Positions 16,551-25,470 of a stretch of 64,000 nt of DNA are shown piece after piece. Origin of the DNA: QHWT01 sp963755695 (GTDB taxonomy: Bacteria > Acidobacteriota > Vicinamibacteria > Vicinamibacterales > 2-12-FULL-66-21). The position numbers and the translations under genes are program-made. The DNA lies in contig CAVWLB010000010.1 in NCBI GenBank assembly GCA_963755695.1, positions 2,976,001 to 3,040,000 of the forward strand, read 5' to 3'. Positions within the stretch are counted from its first letter, which is position 1; each line of letters starts with the position of its first letter. Under the pieces are notes generated by a model. It had not been told where the DNA came from. It did not search any database and saw only the letters and a list, made by a program, of their open reading frames with translations.

Positions 16551-19142
16551 TCACTGCGCCACGAGCGTCCTGACCGGATCGATGCGGGTGGCGCGGCGGG
16601 CGGGGATGTAGCATGCCAGCAGCGCGACGATGACGAGGACGAACGCCGAAGCTGCGAGCGTCAGTGGATCCGCCGGCGAGGTGCCGTAAAGCAACGCCGA
16701 CAACGACCGCGCTGTCGCGATGCCGGCCGCCAACCCCAGCACCGCCCCGAGGCCGGCGACCAGGACCCCCTCGCGCATCACCAGCCACACGATGTTGGAG
16801 GCGCTGGCTCCGAGCGCCACGCGTGTGCCGATCTCGCGCGTCCGCTGTCGCACCGAGTGGGCCATCACGCCGTAGATGCCAACCGCGGCCAGCGCGAGCG
16901 CGGCCAGCGCGAAGACTCCCAGCAACGACAGCGCGAGCCGCGTGGTCTGAATTGATTCCCGCGCGATCGCGTCCAGCGTCTGGATGTCGCGAATGACGAT
17001 CTCGGGTTCGATGCCGCGCAGCACCGCCCGAATCACCGGGACCGACGTCAGAGGATCCCCTTCGGTTCTGAAGACCAGCGTGGTTTCCCGCTGTGGCGAC
17101 TGCTCGAGCGGGAAATACATGTCGGCGCGCGGCTGATCGGTGAGCGCCGCGCGGCGAATATTCCCGACGACACCGACGATCTCGGCATAGCCATCCTCAC
17201 TTCGCACCTTCTTCCCAAGCGGGTCTTCGCCCGGGAAGAAACGCTCACCCACCGCCTCGCTGATGATCACCACCGGGGTCCCTTTCGGTCGATCCCCGGC
17301 GTTGAACAGGCGGCCCGCCCGCAGCGGGATCCCGAGCGTCCTGAAGTAGCCCCCTGTCGCCGCCTGCCATCCGACGTCGGGCGGCCGTTCTCCGGCGGCC
17401 ACGGGACGGTCCGCGCGATCGAACGGTCCGCTCCAGTTGTTGCCGGTGAGCGGCATGACGATCGCGCTCCCGACCGACTCGATTCCTTTCGTGCGTTGAA
17501 GCGCATCGAACGCGAGAGCGTAGAACGCCGTGCGTGCCGGCGCTTCGCCATAGCGATCCGGTGGCAGCGCGATGTCGAGCGTCAGGACACGCTCGATCTG
17601 GAATCCCGGATCGACGGCAAGCAGCCGCGAGAAGCTTCGCAGCACGAGCCCCGCGCCGGTCAGCAGCAGGATGGCCAGCGCGGTTTCGATCACCACCAGC
17701 GCCGACGTTGCGCGGCGGGCAGATGCGGCGGCAGTGACCCGACCGGGATTGACCAGCGCGCCAGCGGCGTTGTCCACGCGGATGCCAACCGCCGGCGCCA
17801 TCCCGAAAACGATCGTCGTCACGAGCCCGAGACCCGCGGTGAATGCAAGGACGACCCGATCGACGCCAATCGTAGCGAGCTCCGGCAGGTTCACCGATGC
17901 AGGAATCATCCGGACGAGCATCGGTATCGTCCAGATCGCGAGCAGGATGCCGGCCGAACCGGCCACCGTCGCCAGCACGAGCGATTCGGTGAGCCACTGC
18001 GCCACGAGCCGCGACCGTCCGGCGCCGAGCGCCACGCGAACTGCCATCTCCTGCCGCCGTCCAACCGCGCGCGCAACCAACAGATTTGCAACGTTGACGC
18101 AGGCGATGAGCATGACGAGCGCGACGGCTGCCAGGAGGAGCAGCAGGGCCCGCTTCGTATCCCCGACCCACGCGTCGCGCACGGTCAGCGCGTAATACTC
18201 CGAGCCCTGGTTCTGGTCCGGATGCTCTTGCTCGATCTGCCGCGAGATCGTCGTCAGGTCGCCGAGTGCACGATCTGGTGACGCGCCGGCGGCAAGTCGG
18301 CCGACCGCAAACGTCCAGCCACTCTTCCGCTGCGCGGGCGCCTCGGCGGGAATGCTCATCGGGACGATTGCGTCGATCCGCGCGCTGGAAGGAAACCGGA
18401 AACCAGGGGCCGCAATGCCGACGACCTGTCGCATCGACTCGCCCATCTTGATCGACCGCCCAACGAGCGACGGATCGCCGCCGAACCGCTCCCTCCATAC
18501 GTCGTACCCCAGCATCATGACCGGCGACGCTCCCTCTCGGGCGTCATCGGTGCCGAGCGCTCGTCCAAGGGACGGACGTGTTCGAAGCGTGTCGAGGAGG
18601 TCGGGCGTCGCGTACAGCACGAACACGTCGAACGGCTCCTGGAGAGCGTAGATTGTTGACGGACCCGCCCCGAACCCCGCCAGCGATTCGAACGAGCGCT
18701 GCCGCGCGCGCAGGTCCACGAAGTCTCCCATCGCGATGTACGCCTTGGTAATGCCGGTGCGGCGGTCGCGATGCTGCAGCAGGAGCAGCCGATCGGCGTC
18801 AGGGTACGGCAGCGGCCGCAGCAGCACGGCGTTCACGATCGCAAAGACCGCGACGTTGGCGCCGATGCCGAGCGCCAGCGTCAGGATGGCGGCGATGGTG
18901 AAACCAGGTTCGCGGACGAGCAGGCGCAGGGCGTGGCGAACATCGTGACTGAACATTGCGAACACCTCGGACGGCGCGAGCCGCCAGCATTCGAGAAAGA
19001 GGGCGAGGGTCGCCAGTCCGGTGCCGCGGCCAGTGCGCGCGGACTCGGCGTAGAGGTCCTGGAGGGCTGGCTCGAAGAGATCCTGCCGCACGACATCCGG
19101 CAGAAACTTCCCAAGCAGACCTGCGAGGCGAGTCTTATGCAT
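16551..19142 (-). CDS. ADOP-type duplicated FtsX/MacB permease
   Basis: 863-residue inner-membrane protein. The N-terminal 70 residues are the variable ADOP cytoplasmic part (FLPDVVRQDLFEPALQDLY). The first MacB/FtsX block starts at LRLLVREPGFTIAAILTLAL with ATNAVFA-like motif GIGANVAVFAIVNAVLLRPLPY, and a second FtsX block ends in RRATRIDPVRTLVAQ. Its start overlaps the end of the upstream padR gene by eight bases, so the two are one operon. No ATPase partner is nearby. Substrate unknown. It is a divergent paralogue of the permeases at 9067-11658 and 43907-46408, not a recent tandem copy. Confidence 0.9.
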   Translation of the reverse strand: MHKTRLAGLLGKFLPDVVRQDLFEPALQDLYAESARTGRGTGLATLALFLECWRLAPSEVFAMFSHDVRHALRLLVREPGFTIAAILTLALGIGANVAVFAIVNAVLLRPLPYPDADRLLLLQHRDRRTGITKAYIAMGDFVDLRARQRSFESLAGFGAGPSTIYALQEPFDVFVLYATPDLLDTLRTRPSLGRALGTDDAREGASPVMMLGYDVWRERFGGDPSLVGRSIKMGESMRQVVGIAAPGFRFPSSARIDAIVPMSIPAEAPAQRKSGWTFAVGRLAAGASPDRALGDLTTISRQIEQEHPDQNQGSEYYALTVRDAWVGDTKRALLLLLAAVALVMLIACVNVANLLVARAVGRRQEMAVRVALGAGRSRLVAQWLTESLVLATVAGSAGILLAIWTIPMLVRMIPASVNLPELATIGVDRVVLAFTAGLGLVTTIVFGMAPAVGIRVDNAAGALVNPGRVTAAASARRATSALVVIETALAILLLTGAGLVLRSFSRLLAVDPGFQIERVLTLDIALPPDRYGEAPARTAFYALAFDALQRTKGIESVGSAIVMPLTGNNWSGPFDRADRPVAAGERPPDVGWQAATGGYFRTLGIPLRAGRLFNAGDRPKGTPVVIISEAVGERFFPGEDPLGKKVRSEDGYAEIVGVVGNIRRAALTDQPRADMYFPLEQSPQRETTLVFRTEGDPLTSVPVIRAVLRGIEPEIVIRDIQTLDAIARESIQTTRLALSLLGVFALAALALAAVGIYGVMAHSVRQRTREIGTRVALGASASNIVWLVMREGVLVAGLGAVLGLAAGIATARSLSALLYGTSPADPLTLAASAFVLVIVALLACYIPARRATRIDPVRTLVAQ

Positions 19143-19470
19143 CGGACCACCCGGTCCTGAGCTTGGCGCGGGTGATCAGCGTCGAGTAGAAGTCGCGCGC
19201 CTCGGCCCACAACTTCGCGCCCGACGGCCGCAAGCGGTACCGGCGTTCGGTCACCGACTGGTCCCCGGCTGTGACCTGTTCGTACCAGCCGTCGACCAAT
19301 CGGTCCCGCTCGAGGCGGGCCATCAACTGGTAGAAAGCCGGCGCGCTGCGCTTCACCCCGTGCGCGGCGATGGCGTCACGGATCGCGCGACCGGGCTGCT
19401 CTCCTTCCTGGAGGAGACCGAGGACCAGAAACTGAAGGTGCGTGAGCTTGGGAATGCGCTGACCGGCCAT
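19135..19470 (-). CDS. PadR-family transcriptional regulator, paired with ADOP permease
   Basis: 111-residue PadR protein beginning with the usual KLTHLQFLVLGLLQEGEQPGR helix, followed by winged-helix residues APAFYQLMARLERDRLVDGWYEQ and RRYRLRPSGAKLWAEAR. The ATG is 3 nt from a 20-bp imperfect palindrome carrying TATATA, which probably serves as both -10 region and operator. The AAGG inside it is also a possible ribosome binding site. With an 8-nt overlap into the permease gene, repression would control both proteins. Ligand unknown. Confidence 0.9.
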   Translation of the reverse strand: MAGQRIPKLTHLQFLVLGLLQEGEQPGRAIRDAIAAHGVKRSAPAFYQLMARLERDRLVDGWYEQVTAGDQSVTERRYRLRPSGAKLWAEARDFYSTLITRAKLRTGWSDA

Positions 19471-19473
19471 AAT

Positions 19474-19493
19474 GTGACCTTATATACGATCAC
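19474..19493. promoter_or_regulatory. candidate PadR operator and -10 region
   Basis: The 20-mer GTGACCTTATATACGATCAC is palindromic at 8 of 10 paired positions, with a TATATA centre, and ends directly before the padR start. Such an element next to a PadR gene is a plausible autoregulatory operator. If TATATA is the -10 box, the transcript would begin only a few bases before the ATG. Confidence 0.5.
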
Positions 19494-19803
19494 CTTTGAC
19501 GGCATGACTTCCCCGATGGTTTGCTTCGCCCCTTCAAAGGGCGTCGAGACCTCTGCGGCGCGGCGCGTAGGTCTCTTAAGGCCGAGAGAAGAATCCTCGA
19601 TCAAATGCCCACCGAGGAATGGCTCAGCCGGTCCGAAAGGCCCGAGCCATCTCATTTCCTCATGCCGATCTGCCGTCTTTCTCATTGCCCTCGAACCCAG
19701 AGCAGACGGACGGAACACCGGTTGCACTCCGACGATAGCGACATGAAAAACTTCGGTAGATCACCACCTTCAAAGCCAAAGCTGTATCAGGAGACGTCAT
19801 CAG
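19494..19803. other. divergent intergenic region, no gene recognised
   Basis: This stretch separates the padR promoter from the DUF2934 gene. I see no conserved coding signal, RNA gene or repeat in it. An AGGAG at its right end is the ribosome binding site of the next gene. Confidence 0.5.
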
Positions 19804-20277
19804 ATGAAGAACCTTCGCACATTCCCCGACAAGGGCACGCTGCGCGTGCGAACGGCAGACATTGACTCTGTCACGAACAGCGATCTACGGTTGGCCACCA
19901 GGGATCAAGAACTGATTCGCCGCTGGGCGACGCGGCATTCCGCCGAGCCCGCGACCGGCCAGGCTACGCCCTCGGGTCCGGCGACGATTCACGTCAACGA
20001 CGGTGGGGCTGGCATTCGCTTCAACTTCCCGGGCGCGGCGAAGTTTCGCCCGATTTCCTGGGAGGAGTGGTTCAACTATTTCGAGCGGCACAGCTTGGTC
20101 TTCGTGTACGAAGAGGACGTCGAAGATCGAGCCTACGAGCTCTGGCAGCATCGCGGCGGAGGTACCGGGAACGATCAGCAGGACTGGTTCGAGGCCGAGC
20201 GGCAGCTGGGCGGCCCCACACGGCGCCCGATGGCGCGCTACCAACTGGTGACCCAACCCGCGGACGATGACACCTAG
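19804..20277 (+). CDS. DUF2934-domain hypothetical protein
   Basis: 157-residue probably cytoplasmic protein. The last third has the DUF2934 signature: EDRAYELWQHRGGGTGNDQQDWFEAERQL, here residues about 101-129 (E-D-R-A-Y-E-L-W, then D-W-F-x-A-E). The middle (NFPGAAKFRPISWEEWFNYF) resembles acidobacterial and proteobacterial relatives in which a short histidine-kinase-like or regulatory segment precedes the domain. Function unknown. The start is supported by AGGAG about ten bases upstream. Confidence 0.7.
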   Translation: MKNLRTFPDKGTLRVRTADIDSVTNSDLRLATRDQELIRRWATRHSAEPATGQATPSGPATIHVNDGGAGIRFNFPGAAKFRPISWEEWFNYFERHSLVFVYEEDVEDRAYELWQHRGGGTGNDQQDWFEAERQLGGPTRRPMARYQLVTQPADDDT

Positions 20278-20294
20278 GCCGGCGGCCTGCCGGC
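20278..20294 (+). terminator. short GC-rich hairpin after DUF2934 gene
   Basis: GCCGGC-GGCCT-GCCGGC starts on the base after the stop codon: a 6-bp stem with a 5-nt loop, without a U-tract. It is weak evidence for a transcript end. The remaining bases up to the pgm start hold only its ribosome binding site AGGAG. Confidence 0.3.
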
Positions 20295-20530
20295 AACACA
20301 TTCCAGGATGTCGCGACGCGATCTAACGTCGCACATTCTGGTCCTCACCTGCAGTGACCGATCCAAACGAATACCCCCGGCGCGTTTGAAGAGGCACACC
20401 TTCACTTTTTCAGCAACCTGGCTACTCGGGAGCGACGACGCCGCTCATGCGATCGATCCGTCTTTGCCGAATGCAATTGAGAATTGCGGCGCCCTCGCAT
20501 CGCACATAGGATCAGCACAGGAGTAACGCC

Positions 20531-22198
20531 ATGCCCGGTTCCGTAGAAACGCGCGCTGGGGTCTCCGCACTGGCGGGACACCCTGCCCCCAAGGAGATGC
20601 TGGTTGACGTCGCCGGCCTCGAGCGCGAGTACTTCGAGCGCCGACCGGAGGTCGCTGATCGCAACCAGCTGGTGAGTTTTGGGACGAGCGGGCACCGTGG
20701 CTCACCACTGCGCGGCACCTTCACAGAAGCTCATATCCTCGCCATCACTCAAGCCATTTGCGACTACCGTCGTCGCTCCGGCACCGACGGACCGTTATAC
20801 ATGGGCAAGGATACGCACGCACTGTCCGGGCCGGCCCAACGCACCGCGCTCGAAGTGCTGGCGGCCAACGGCGTGGAGACGGTGGTGCAGCGCGACGACG
20901 GCGTGACGCCGACACCGGTGATATCGCGGGCCATCCTCGTCTACAACCGAGGCCGCAAGGAACACCTGGCGGACGGCATCGTGATCACGCCGTCGCACAA
21001 CCCACCCGAGGACGGCGGGTTCAAGTACAACCCGACGAATGGCGGACCTGCCGATACAGACGTGACCAGGTGGGTGCAGGATCGCGCCAACGAGCTGCTG
21101 CGAACGAGCAACGCCGACGTCAAGCGCGTGCCGTTCACCGCGGCAATCAAGACATCAACCACGCATGAAGAGGATTTCGTCCTTCCTTACGTGCGCGACC
21201 TCAGGAATGTCGTCGATCTCGATGCCGTACGAAACCAGGGGCTCACGCTCGGGGTCGATCCACTGGGAGGCGCTGCGCGAGCCTATTGGGAGCCGATCAA
21301 TTCCACTTACGGATTGAACATCGCCGTGGTCAATCCGGTCATCGATCCGACGTTCTCGTTCATGACGGTCGATCACGACGGGGTGATCCGGATGGATTGC
21401 TCCAGCCCATACGCCATGGCGCGCCTGGTTGGGCTCAAGGACAAATATCGGGTGGCATTTGCCAACGACCCCGATGCCGATCGGCATGGAATCGTAACCC
21501 CATCGGCTGGCTTGCTGAACCCGAACCACTACCTCGCGGTGGCGATCCGTTACTTGTTGACGCATCGACCGCAGTGGTCACCCGACGCGGCAATCGGCAA
21601 GACGCTGGTCAGCAGCGGCATGATCGACCGGGTCGTCAAGGACCTCGGCCGCCGGCTGGCCGAGGTCCCGGTCGGATTCAAGTGGTTCGTCCCCGGGCTG
21701 CTCGACGGATCGTACTGCTTCGGCGGTGAAGAGAGTGCCGGCGCAAGTTTCCTGCGACACAACGGCGCCGCATGGGCCACCGACAAGGATGGATTGATCA
21801 TGGATCTCCTGGCGGCCGAGATCACGGCGCGCACCGGCAAAGATCCAGGTGAGCACTATCAAGAGCTGACCAGGCAGTTCGGAGCGGCGTACTACACGCG
21901 CATCGACGCACCGGCGAGCCCCGAGCAAAAAGCCCGCCTGGGAAACCTGTCGCCAGAGGCGGTTCGCGATTCCAGCCTTGCTGGAGAGCCGATCATCGGA
22001 AAGCTGACGCGCGCGCCCGGCAACAACGCGCCGATTGGCGGCTTGAAAGTCGTCACCGCCAGTGGTTGGTTCGCGGCACGGCCTTCCGGAACCGAGAACA
22101 TCTACAAGGTCTACGCGGAAAGCTTCAAGGATCAGGCACATCTCGAAGCGATCGTCTCTGAGGCCCAGCGACTGGTAAGCAAGGCGCTCGAGGCGTGA
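20531..22198 (+). CDS. pgm: phosphoglucomutase, alpha-D-glucose type
   Basis: 555-residue alpha-D-phosphohexomutase interconverting glucose 1-phosphate and glucose 6-phosphate. The active-site phosphoserine is Ser155 in TPSHNPPEDGG, the Mg-binding loop is DPDADRHG, the sugar-binding loop is GGEESAGASFLR, and the phosphate-binding RPSGTENIYK is near the C-terminus. The N-terminal FGTSGHRGS is also typical of the bacterial Pgm branch of about 546 residues. The ribosome binding site AGGAG lies seven bases before the ATG. Its stop overlaps the pgl start (TGATG), so glucose-1-phosphate flux and the oxidative pentose phosphate step are co-expressed. Confidence 0.95.
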   Translation: MPGSVETRAGVSALAGHPAPKEMLVDVAGLEREYFERRPEVADRNQLVSFGTSGHRGSPLRGTFTEAHILAITQAICDYRRRSGTDGPLYMGKDTHALSGPAQRTALEVLAANGVETVVQRDDGVTPTPVISRAILVYNRGRKEHLADGIVITPSHNPPEDGGFKYNPTNGGPADTDVTRWVQDRANELLRTSNADVKRVPFTAAIKTSTTHEEDFVLPYVRDLRNVVDLDAVRNQGLTLGVDPLGGAARAYWEPINSTYGLNIAVVNPVIDPTFSFMTVDHDGVIRMDCSSPYAMARLVGLKDKYRVAFANDPDADRHGIVTPSAGLLNPNHYLAVAIRYLLTHRPQWSPDAAIGKTLVSSGMIDRVVKDLGRRLAEVPVGFKWFVPGLLDGSYCFGGEESAGASFLRHNGAAWATDKDGLIMDLLAAEITARTGKDPGEHYQELTRQFGAAYYTRIDAPASPEQKARLGNLSPEAVRDSSLAGEPIIGKLTRAPGNNAPIGGLKVVTASGWFAARPSGTENIYKVYAESFKDQAHLEAIVSEAQRLVSKALEA

Positions 22199-22896
22199 TG
22201 ACGCTGGAGACTTTCGACGACACGGATGCAGTCGCGCGTGCCGCGGCGGCGACGATTGCCGCCGATGCACGCGCGGCCGTTGCCGCCCGGGGCCGATTCC
22301 TCATCGCTGTCAGCGGCGGCCGCACGCCATGGATCATGCTGCGCGCCCTGGCGGGCGAGCAGGTCCCTTGGAGCAGTGTGCACTTGCTGCAGGTGGACGA
22401 ACGCGTCGCACCGGCAGGGCACGCCGACCGCAACCTGACGCACCTGCACGAAAGCCTGCTCGATCGCGTACCGATCGGCGCGGAGCAGATCCACGCCATG
22501 CCGGTCGAACTTCCTGACCTCGGCGCTGCCGCCGCAGCGTATGAACGGCTCCTTCGCGACCTGGCAGGCACGCCGCCTGAACTCGATCTCGTTCACCTCG
22601 GTCTCGGCCCCGACGGCCACACGGCATCACTCGTTCCTGGCGATCCGGTCCTGCAGGTGATCGAACGGGATGTGGCGCTCACCGAACCGTATCAAGGCCG
22701 GCACCGCATGACGCTGACCTATCCGGCACTGAACCGTGCCCGGCGCGTGTTGTGGGTCGTCACTGGAAGTGACAAGGCCGACATGCTGCGTCGGCTCAGC
22801 GACGGGGATCAATCGATTCCTGCAGGAAATATCCGGCGCGAGGCGGCCCTGGTTTTGGCCGACCGCGCCGCTGCCGGATCGCTCGCTACTCGATAG
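22198..22896 (+). CDS. pgl: 6-phosphogluconolactonase
   Basis: 232-residue hydrolase of 6-phosphogluconolactone in the oxidative pentose phosphate pathway, of the DevB/Pgl family with a glucosamine-6-phosphate-isomerase fold. Diagnostic motifs are FLIAVSGGRTPWIML, HLLQVDERVAPAGHADRNLTHL, LGLGPDGHTASLVPG and the late TYPALNRARRVLWVVTGSDKADML. The ATG overlaps the pgm stop by one base; a GTG one codon earlier is possible. No glucose-6-phosphate dehydrogenase gene is present here. A repeat element follows 38 nt downstream. Confidence 0.93.
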   Translation: MTLETFDDTDAVARAAAATIAADARAAVAARGRFLIAVSGGRTPWIMLRALAGEQVPWSSVHLLQVDERVAPAGHADRNLTHLHESLLDRVPIGAEQIHAMPVELPDLGAAAAAYERLLRDLAGTPPELDLVHLGLGPDGHTASLVPGDPVLQVIERDVALTEPYQGRHRMTLTYPALNRARRVLWVVTGSDKADMLRRLSDGDQSIPAGNIRREAALVLADRAAAGSLATR

Positions 22897-22933
22897 TCTT
22901 GAGCCGACGCTCCCTGTCGGAGCAGTGGCTGTG

Positions 22934-23219
22934 GAGAGGAGACGATTTCACGCGAAAGGTGCAAAGGCGCCAAACCAGAAGCTGCGGCACCGCGACCGCC
23001 TGGCCGCGCGAAGCGCGGCGGCGAAGGCGCAGCCGCTACTCGACTCCTTGAGGTTCTCAGCGTACTCCGGGCCCTCGGCGCGAGTACGTCGTCCCGTGGC
23101 ACACCACGGCTGTCCACTGTCACGTACGATCTGTCGCAGAGTTCGCCGAGCACGCGGAGTCCTTTCTTGTGGAACTTACTCGCCTCCGCGCCTTGGCGCC
23201 GTTGCGTGAAGGATCCGTC
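22934..23219. repeat. palindromic intergenic repeat element, copy A
   Basis: A 286-bp element whose ends are imperfect inverted repeats: GACGATTTCACGCG...AAAGGCGCCAA at the left and CGCCTTGGCGCCGTTGCGTGA at the right. The interior at 22999-23029 is a 31-nt exact reverse complement of 43713-43743 in copy B and carries a tight CCGCGC-GAA-GCGCGG hairpin. Both boundaries also match copy B in inverted orientation. It encodes no plausible protein. Best described as a dispersed, non-autonomous, MITE-like or structured-RNA element. Confidence 0.75.
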
Positions 23220-23335
23220 CCCAAGTCTTGACCTGCCACCTCCTGCGCATGGATCACCGTGAGCCGCGGTGCGCGATCGAGGGGTCAATCCCTGACGACT
23301 GGCATAAACGTTTCGGGCTCCTGTTCGGAGGACGA

Positions 23336-23719
23336 ATGAAGTTCGCCAAGATCGTGTTCACCGCGGCCGGCATCTGGGGACTGGTTGTCCTCGCGCCCTT
23401 GTATTTCACCTACGACCTGATCGGCCGGCAATATCCGCCGCCGGTGACCCATCCCGATTTCTACTATGGATTTCTGGGCGTGGCTCTCGCGTGGCAGGTC
23501 GGATTCCTCGCGATCGGCCGCGAGCCGGAGCGCTTGCGGCCAATGATGATCCCGGCGGTCCTCGAAAAGCTGTTCTACGTGATCAGCCTCGTCGCGCTCC
23601 ATGCGCAAGGGCGGATCGCGCTGGGCCAGCTCGCGCCGGGCATCCCGGACTTCCTGCTCGGCTGGCTCTTCGTCGCGGCCTTCTTCAAAACAGGCACCCC
23701 TGTGATCGCGCGCCGTTGA
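23336..23719 (+). CDS. small four-helix membrane protein, hypothetical
   Basis: 127 residues with about four hydrophobic segments: residues 1-28 (KIVFTAAGIWGLVVLAPLYF), about 45-60, 72-90 and 105-120. No catalytic motif is visible and I do not recognise the family. The ATG is supported by GGAGG five bases upstream. It stands alone between the repeat element and the ppx-ppk promoter region. Confidence 0.7.
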   Translation: MKFAKIVFTAAGIWGLVVLAPLYFTYDLIGRQYPPPVTHPDFYYGFLGVALAWQVGFLAIGREPERLRPMMIPAVLEKLFYVISLVALHAQGRIALGQLAPGIPDFLLGWLFVAAFFKTGTPVIARR

Positions 23720-23739
23720 AAGACCTACGGCAATCGTGT

Positions 23740-23757
23740 CTGTTACAGCGCCGTTAC
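23740..23757 (+). promoter_or_regulatory. possible PhoB-box-like direct repeat upstream of ppx-ppk
   Basis: CTGTTAC-AGCG-CCGTTAC has two related heptamers with an 11-bp repeat distance, the spacing of a PHO box, about 147 nt before ppx. Each half matches the enterobacterial consensus only partly (5 of 7 to CTGTCAT). Phosphate control of ppx-ppk would make sense, but the match is weak. Confidence 0.3.
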
Positions 23758-23903
23758 ACGGGTGGATTGTGGTTTCAACGGACCATCCCTTCATTGCTTG
23801 GCCAGCTGCAGCTGACGTTGCATGATGATGGGGACTCGCCCGTGCGCAGTGCCTTCCTCCACGAAAGCTTTTTCGTTATCTTTGAGGATTCGTAGAGTCG
23901 ATT

Positions 23904-25470
23904 GTGAGCGATGAACACAAACTGGCGGCGCCCGAGTTGGTCGCGGTACTCGACATGGGCGCCAGCGCAATCCGCCTCGTGATCAGCGAACTCGCACCCA
24001 ATCGATCCATTCGCACGATCGAAGAGGCCTCCCGAGGCGTGCTGCTCGGACGCGACACGTTCTCCTCCGGCGCGATCCGATCGCGAACCATCGAAGCGAC
24101 CCTCGCCGCGCTCGAAAGCTTCAAGCGGATCATCGACGGCTATGACGTCAAACGCGTGCGGGCGGTGGCAACCAGCGCGGTTCGCGAAGCCCGCAACGTC
24201 GATCTGTTTCTCGACCGGATCCAGCGCCGCACCGGCATCGCCTTCGAGATCATCGACGAGGCCGAGGAGAGCCGGCTGATCTTCCTGGCCGTCAAGCAGG
24301 CGCTCCGCCGGCGGCCGGCGCTCCGCGGCGCATGGACCCTGCTCATCGAGGTCGGCGGCGGCAGCACCAGCCTGACGCTCCTCCATCAGGGCCAGCCCAA
24401 TCGATCGGCAGTCTACGCGCTCGGCGCGGTGCGGCTGCGGCAGCAGCTCAACCTGCAGCGATTGACCCATGATGTGCAGCTGTCGCTCCTGAGGCGATCG
24501 ATCGCGAACATGATCGACGAGATCACGCCCGACAACCCGTTGGGGCGGGTCACCTACATGGTGGCGATCGGCGGCGACGTGCGTTTCGCGGCGTCGCAGA
24601 TCCTGGAAGAGAGCACCGACGACGGGGTTCGCGAAATTCCCCGTGACGCGTTTCTTGCGTTTTGCGATCAAATCGAACGGCTCGACGAAGAGCAGCTGGT
24701 AGAGCGGTTCCGATTGCCGGCGGCGGAAACCGAGACGCTCGTTCCCGCCCTGCTCGTCTACCGCTCGCTGCTGTCGCAGACCTCGGCTCGCAAGCTGGTG
24801 GTACTCGGCGCATCGCTGCGTACCGGGGTGCTGTTGGATCTGGTCGACCCGGGCGGCCCCTCGAGCGCCGAGGACTTCGAAAAACAGGTCCTCGCCAGCG
24901 CAGAGGCCCTCGGGCACAAACACCGATTCGATCGCGACCACGGCCGCCACGTCGCGTCGCTGGCGATGCAGATGTTCGACGCGTTCCGCGAGGAGCACGG
25001 ACTCGGCGCCCGCGAGCGGCTGATGCTGCAGGTCGCTTCCCTGCTTCACGACATCGGCATCTTCATCAGCCTGCGCGCGCATCACAAACATTCGCAGTAT
25101 GTGCTGGCGTCATCGCAGATTTTCGGGCTCTCGAACGAAGAGACGGCGATTGTTGGAAACATCGCCCGCTATCATCGCCGGGCGCCGCCGCAGAAGAGCC
25201 ATTTGCCTTACGTCGCGCTCGACCGCCAGGATCGCGTCGTCGTCGACAAGCTGGCGGCGATGTTGCGCGTGGCCAACGCGCTCGACGCGGAACACCTGCA
25301 GAAGGTGACGACGCTTCGCGCCGATCGGCGGCAGCGGGGCTGGGTTCTCGAAATCGAGGGCACCGGCGACTTGACCATGGAGACTGCTAGCCGCCACCTC
25401 GCGCGCCGACATGTTCGGGGAGACCTTCGGGCAGACACTCGTCATCCGGCGCGGAGGAAGCGTCACGTGA
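23904..25470 (+). CDS. ppx: Ppx/GppA exopolyphosphatase with HD-type C-terminal domain, frameshifted near 3' end
   Basis: About 521 residues after correcting one base. The ASKHA-type phosphatase domain shows LDMGASAIRLVISE at the start, the actin-like IEVGGGSTSLTLL, and TSAVREARN. The C-terminal half has an HD-like motif, LLHDIGIFISLRAHHKHSQY. It hydrolyses polyphosphate, possibly pppGpp. The frame breaks near 25380-25385 (GAG-A-CTG). In the shifted frame the natural end TSRADMFGETFGQT...GGSVT is present and stops at 25470, overlapping the ppk GTG. Without correction the frame reads straight into ppk and mimics a fusion. The start is GTG (SDEHKL); no strong Shine-Dalgarno is seen. Confidence 0.85.

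Noticed and set aside
22736..23288. Protein-coding frames across the repeat element at 22934-23219
   Set aside because: They read the inverted repeat arms (KGAKAPN-like, FTQRRQGAEA-like) and change with element copy; low-complexity, no family.
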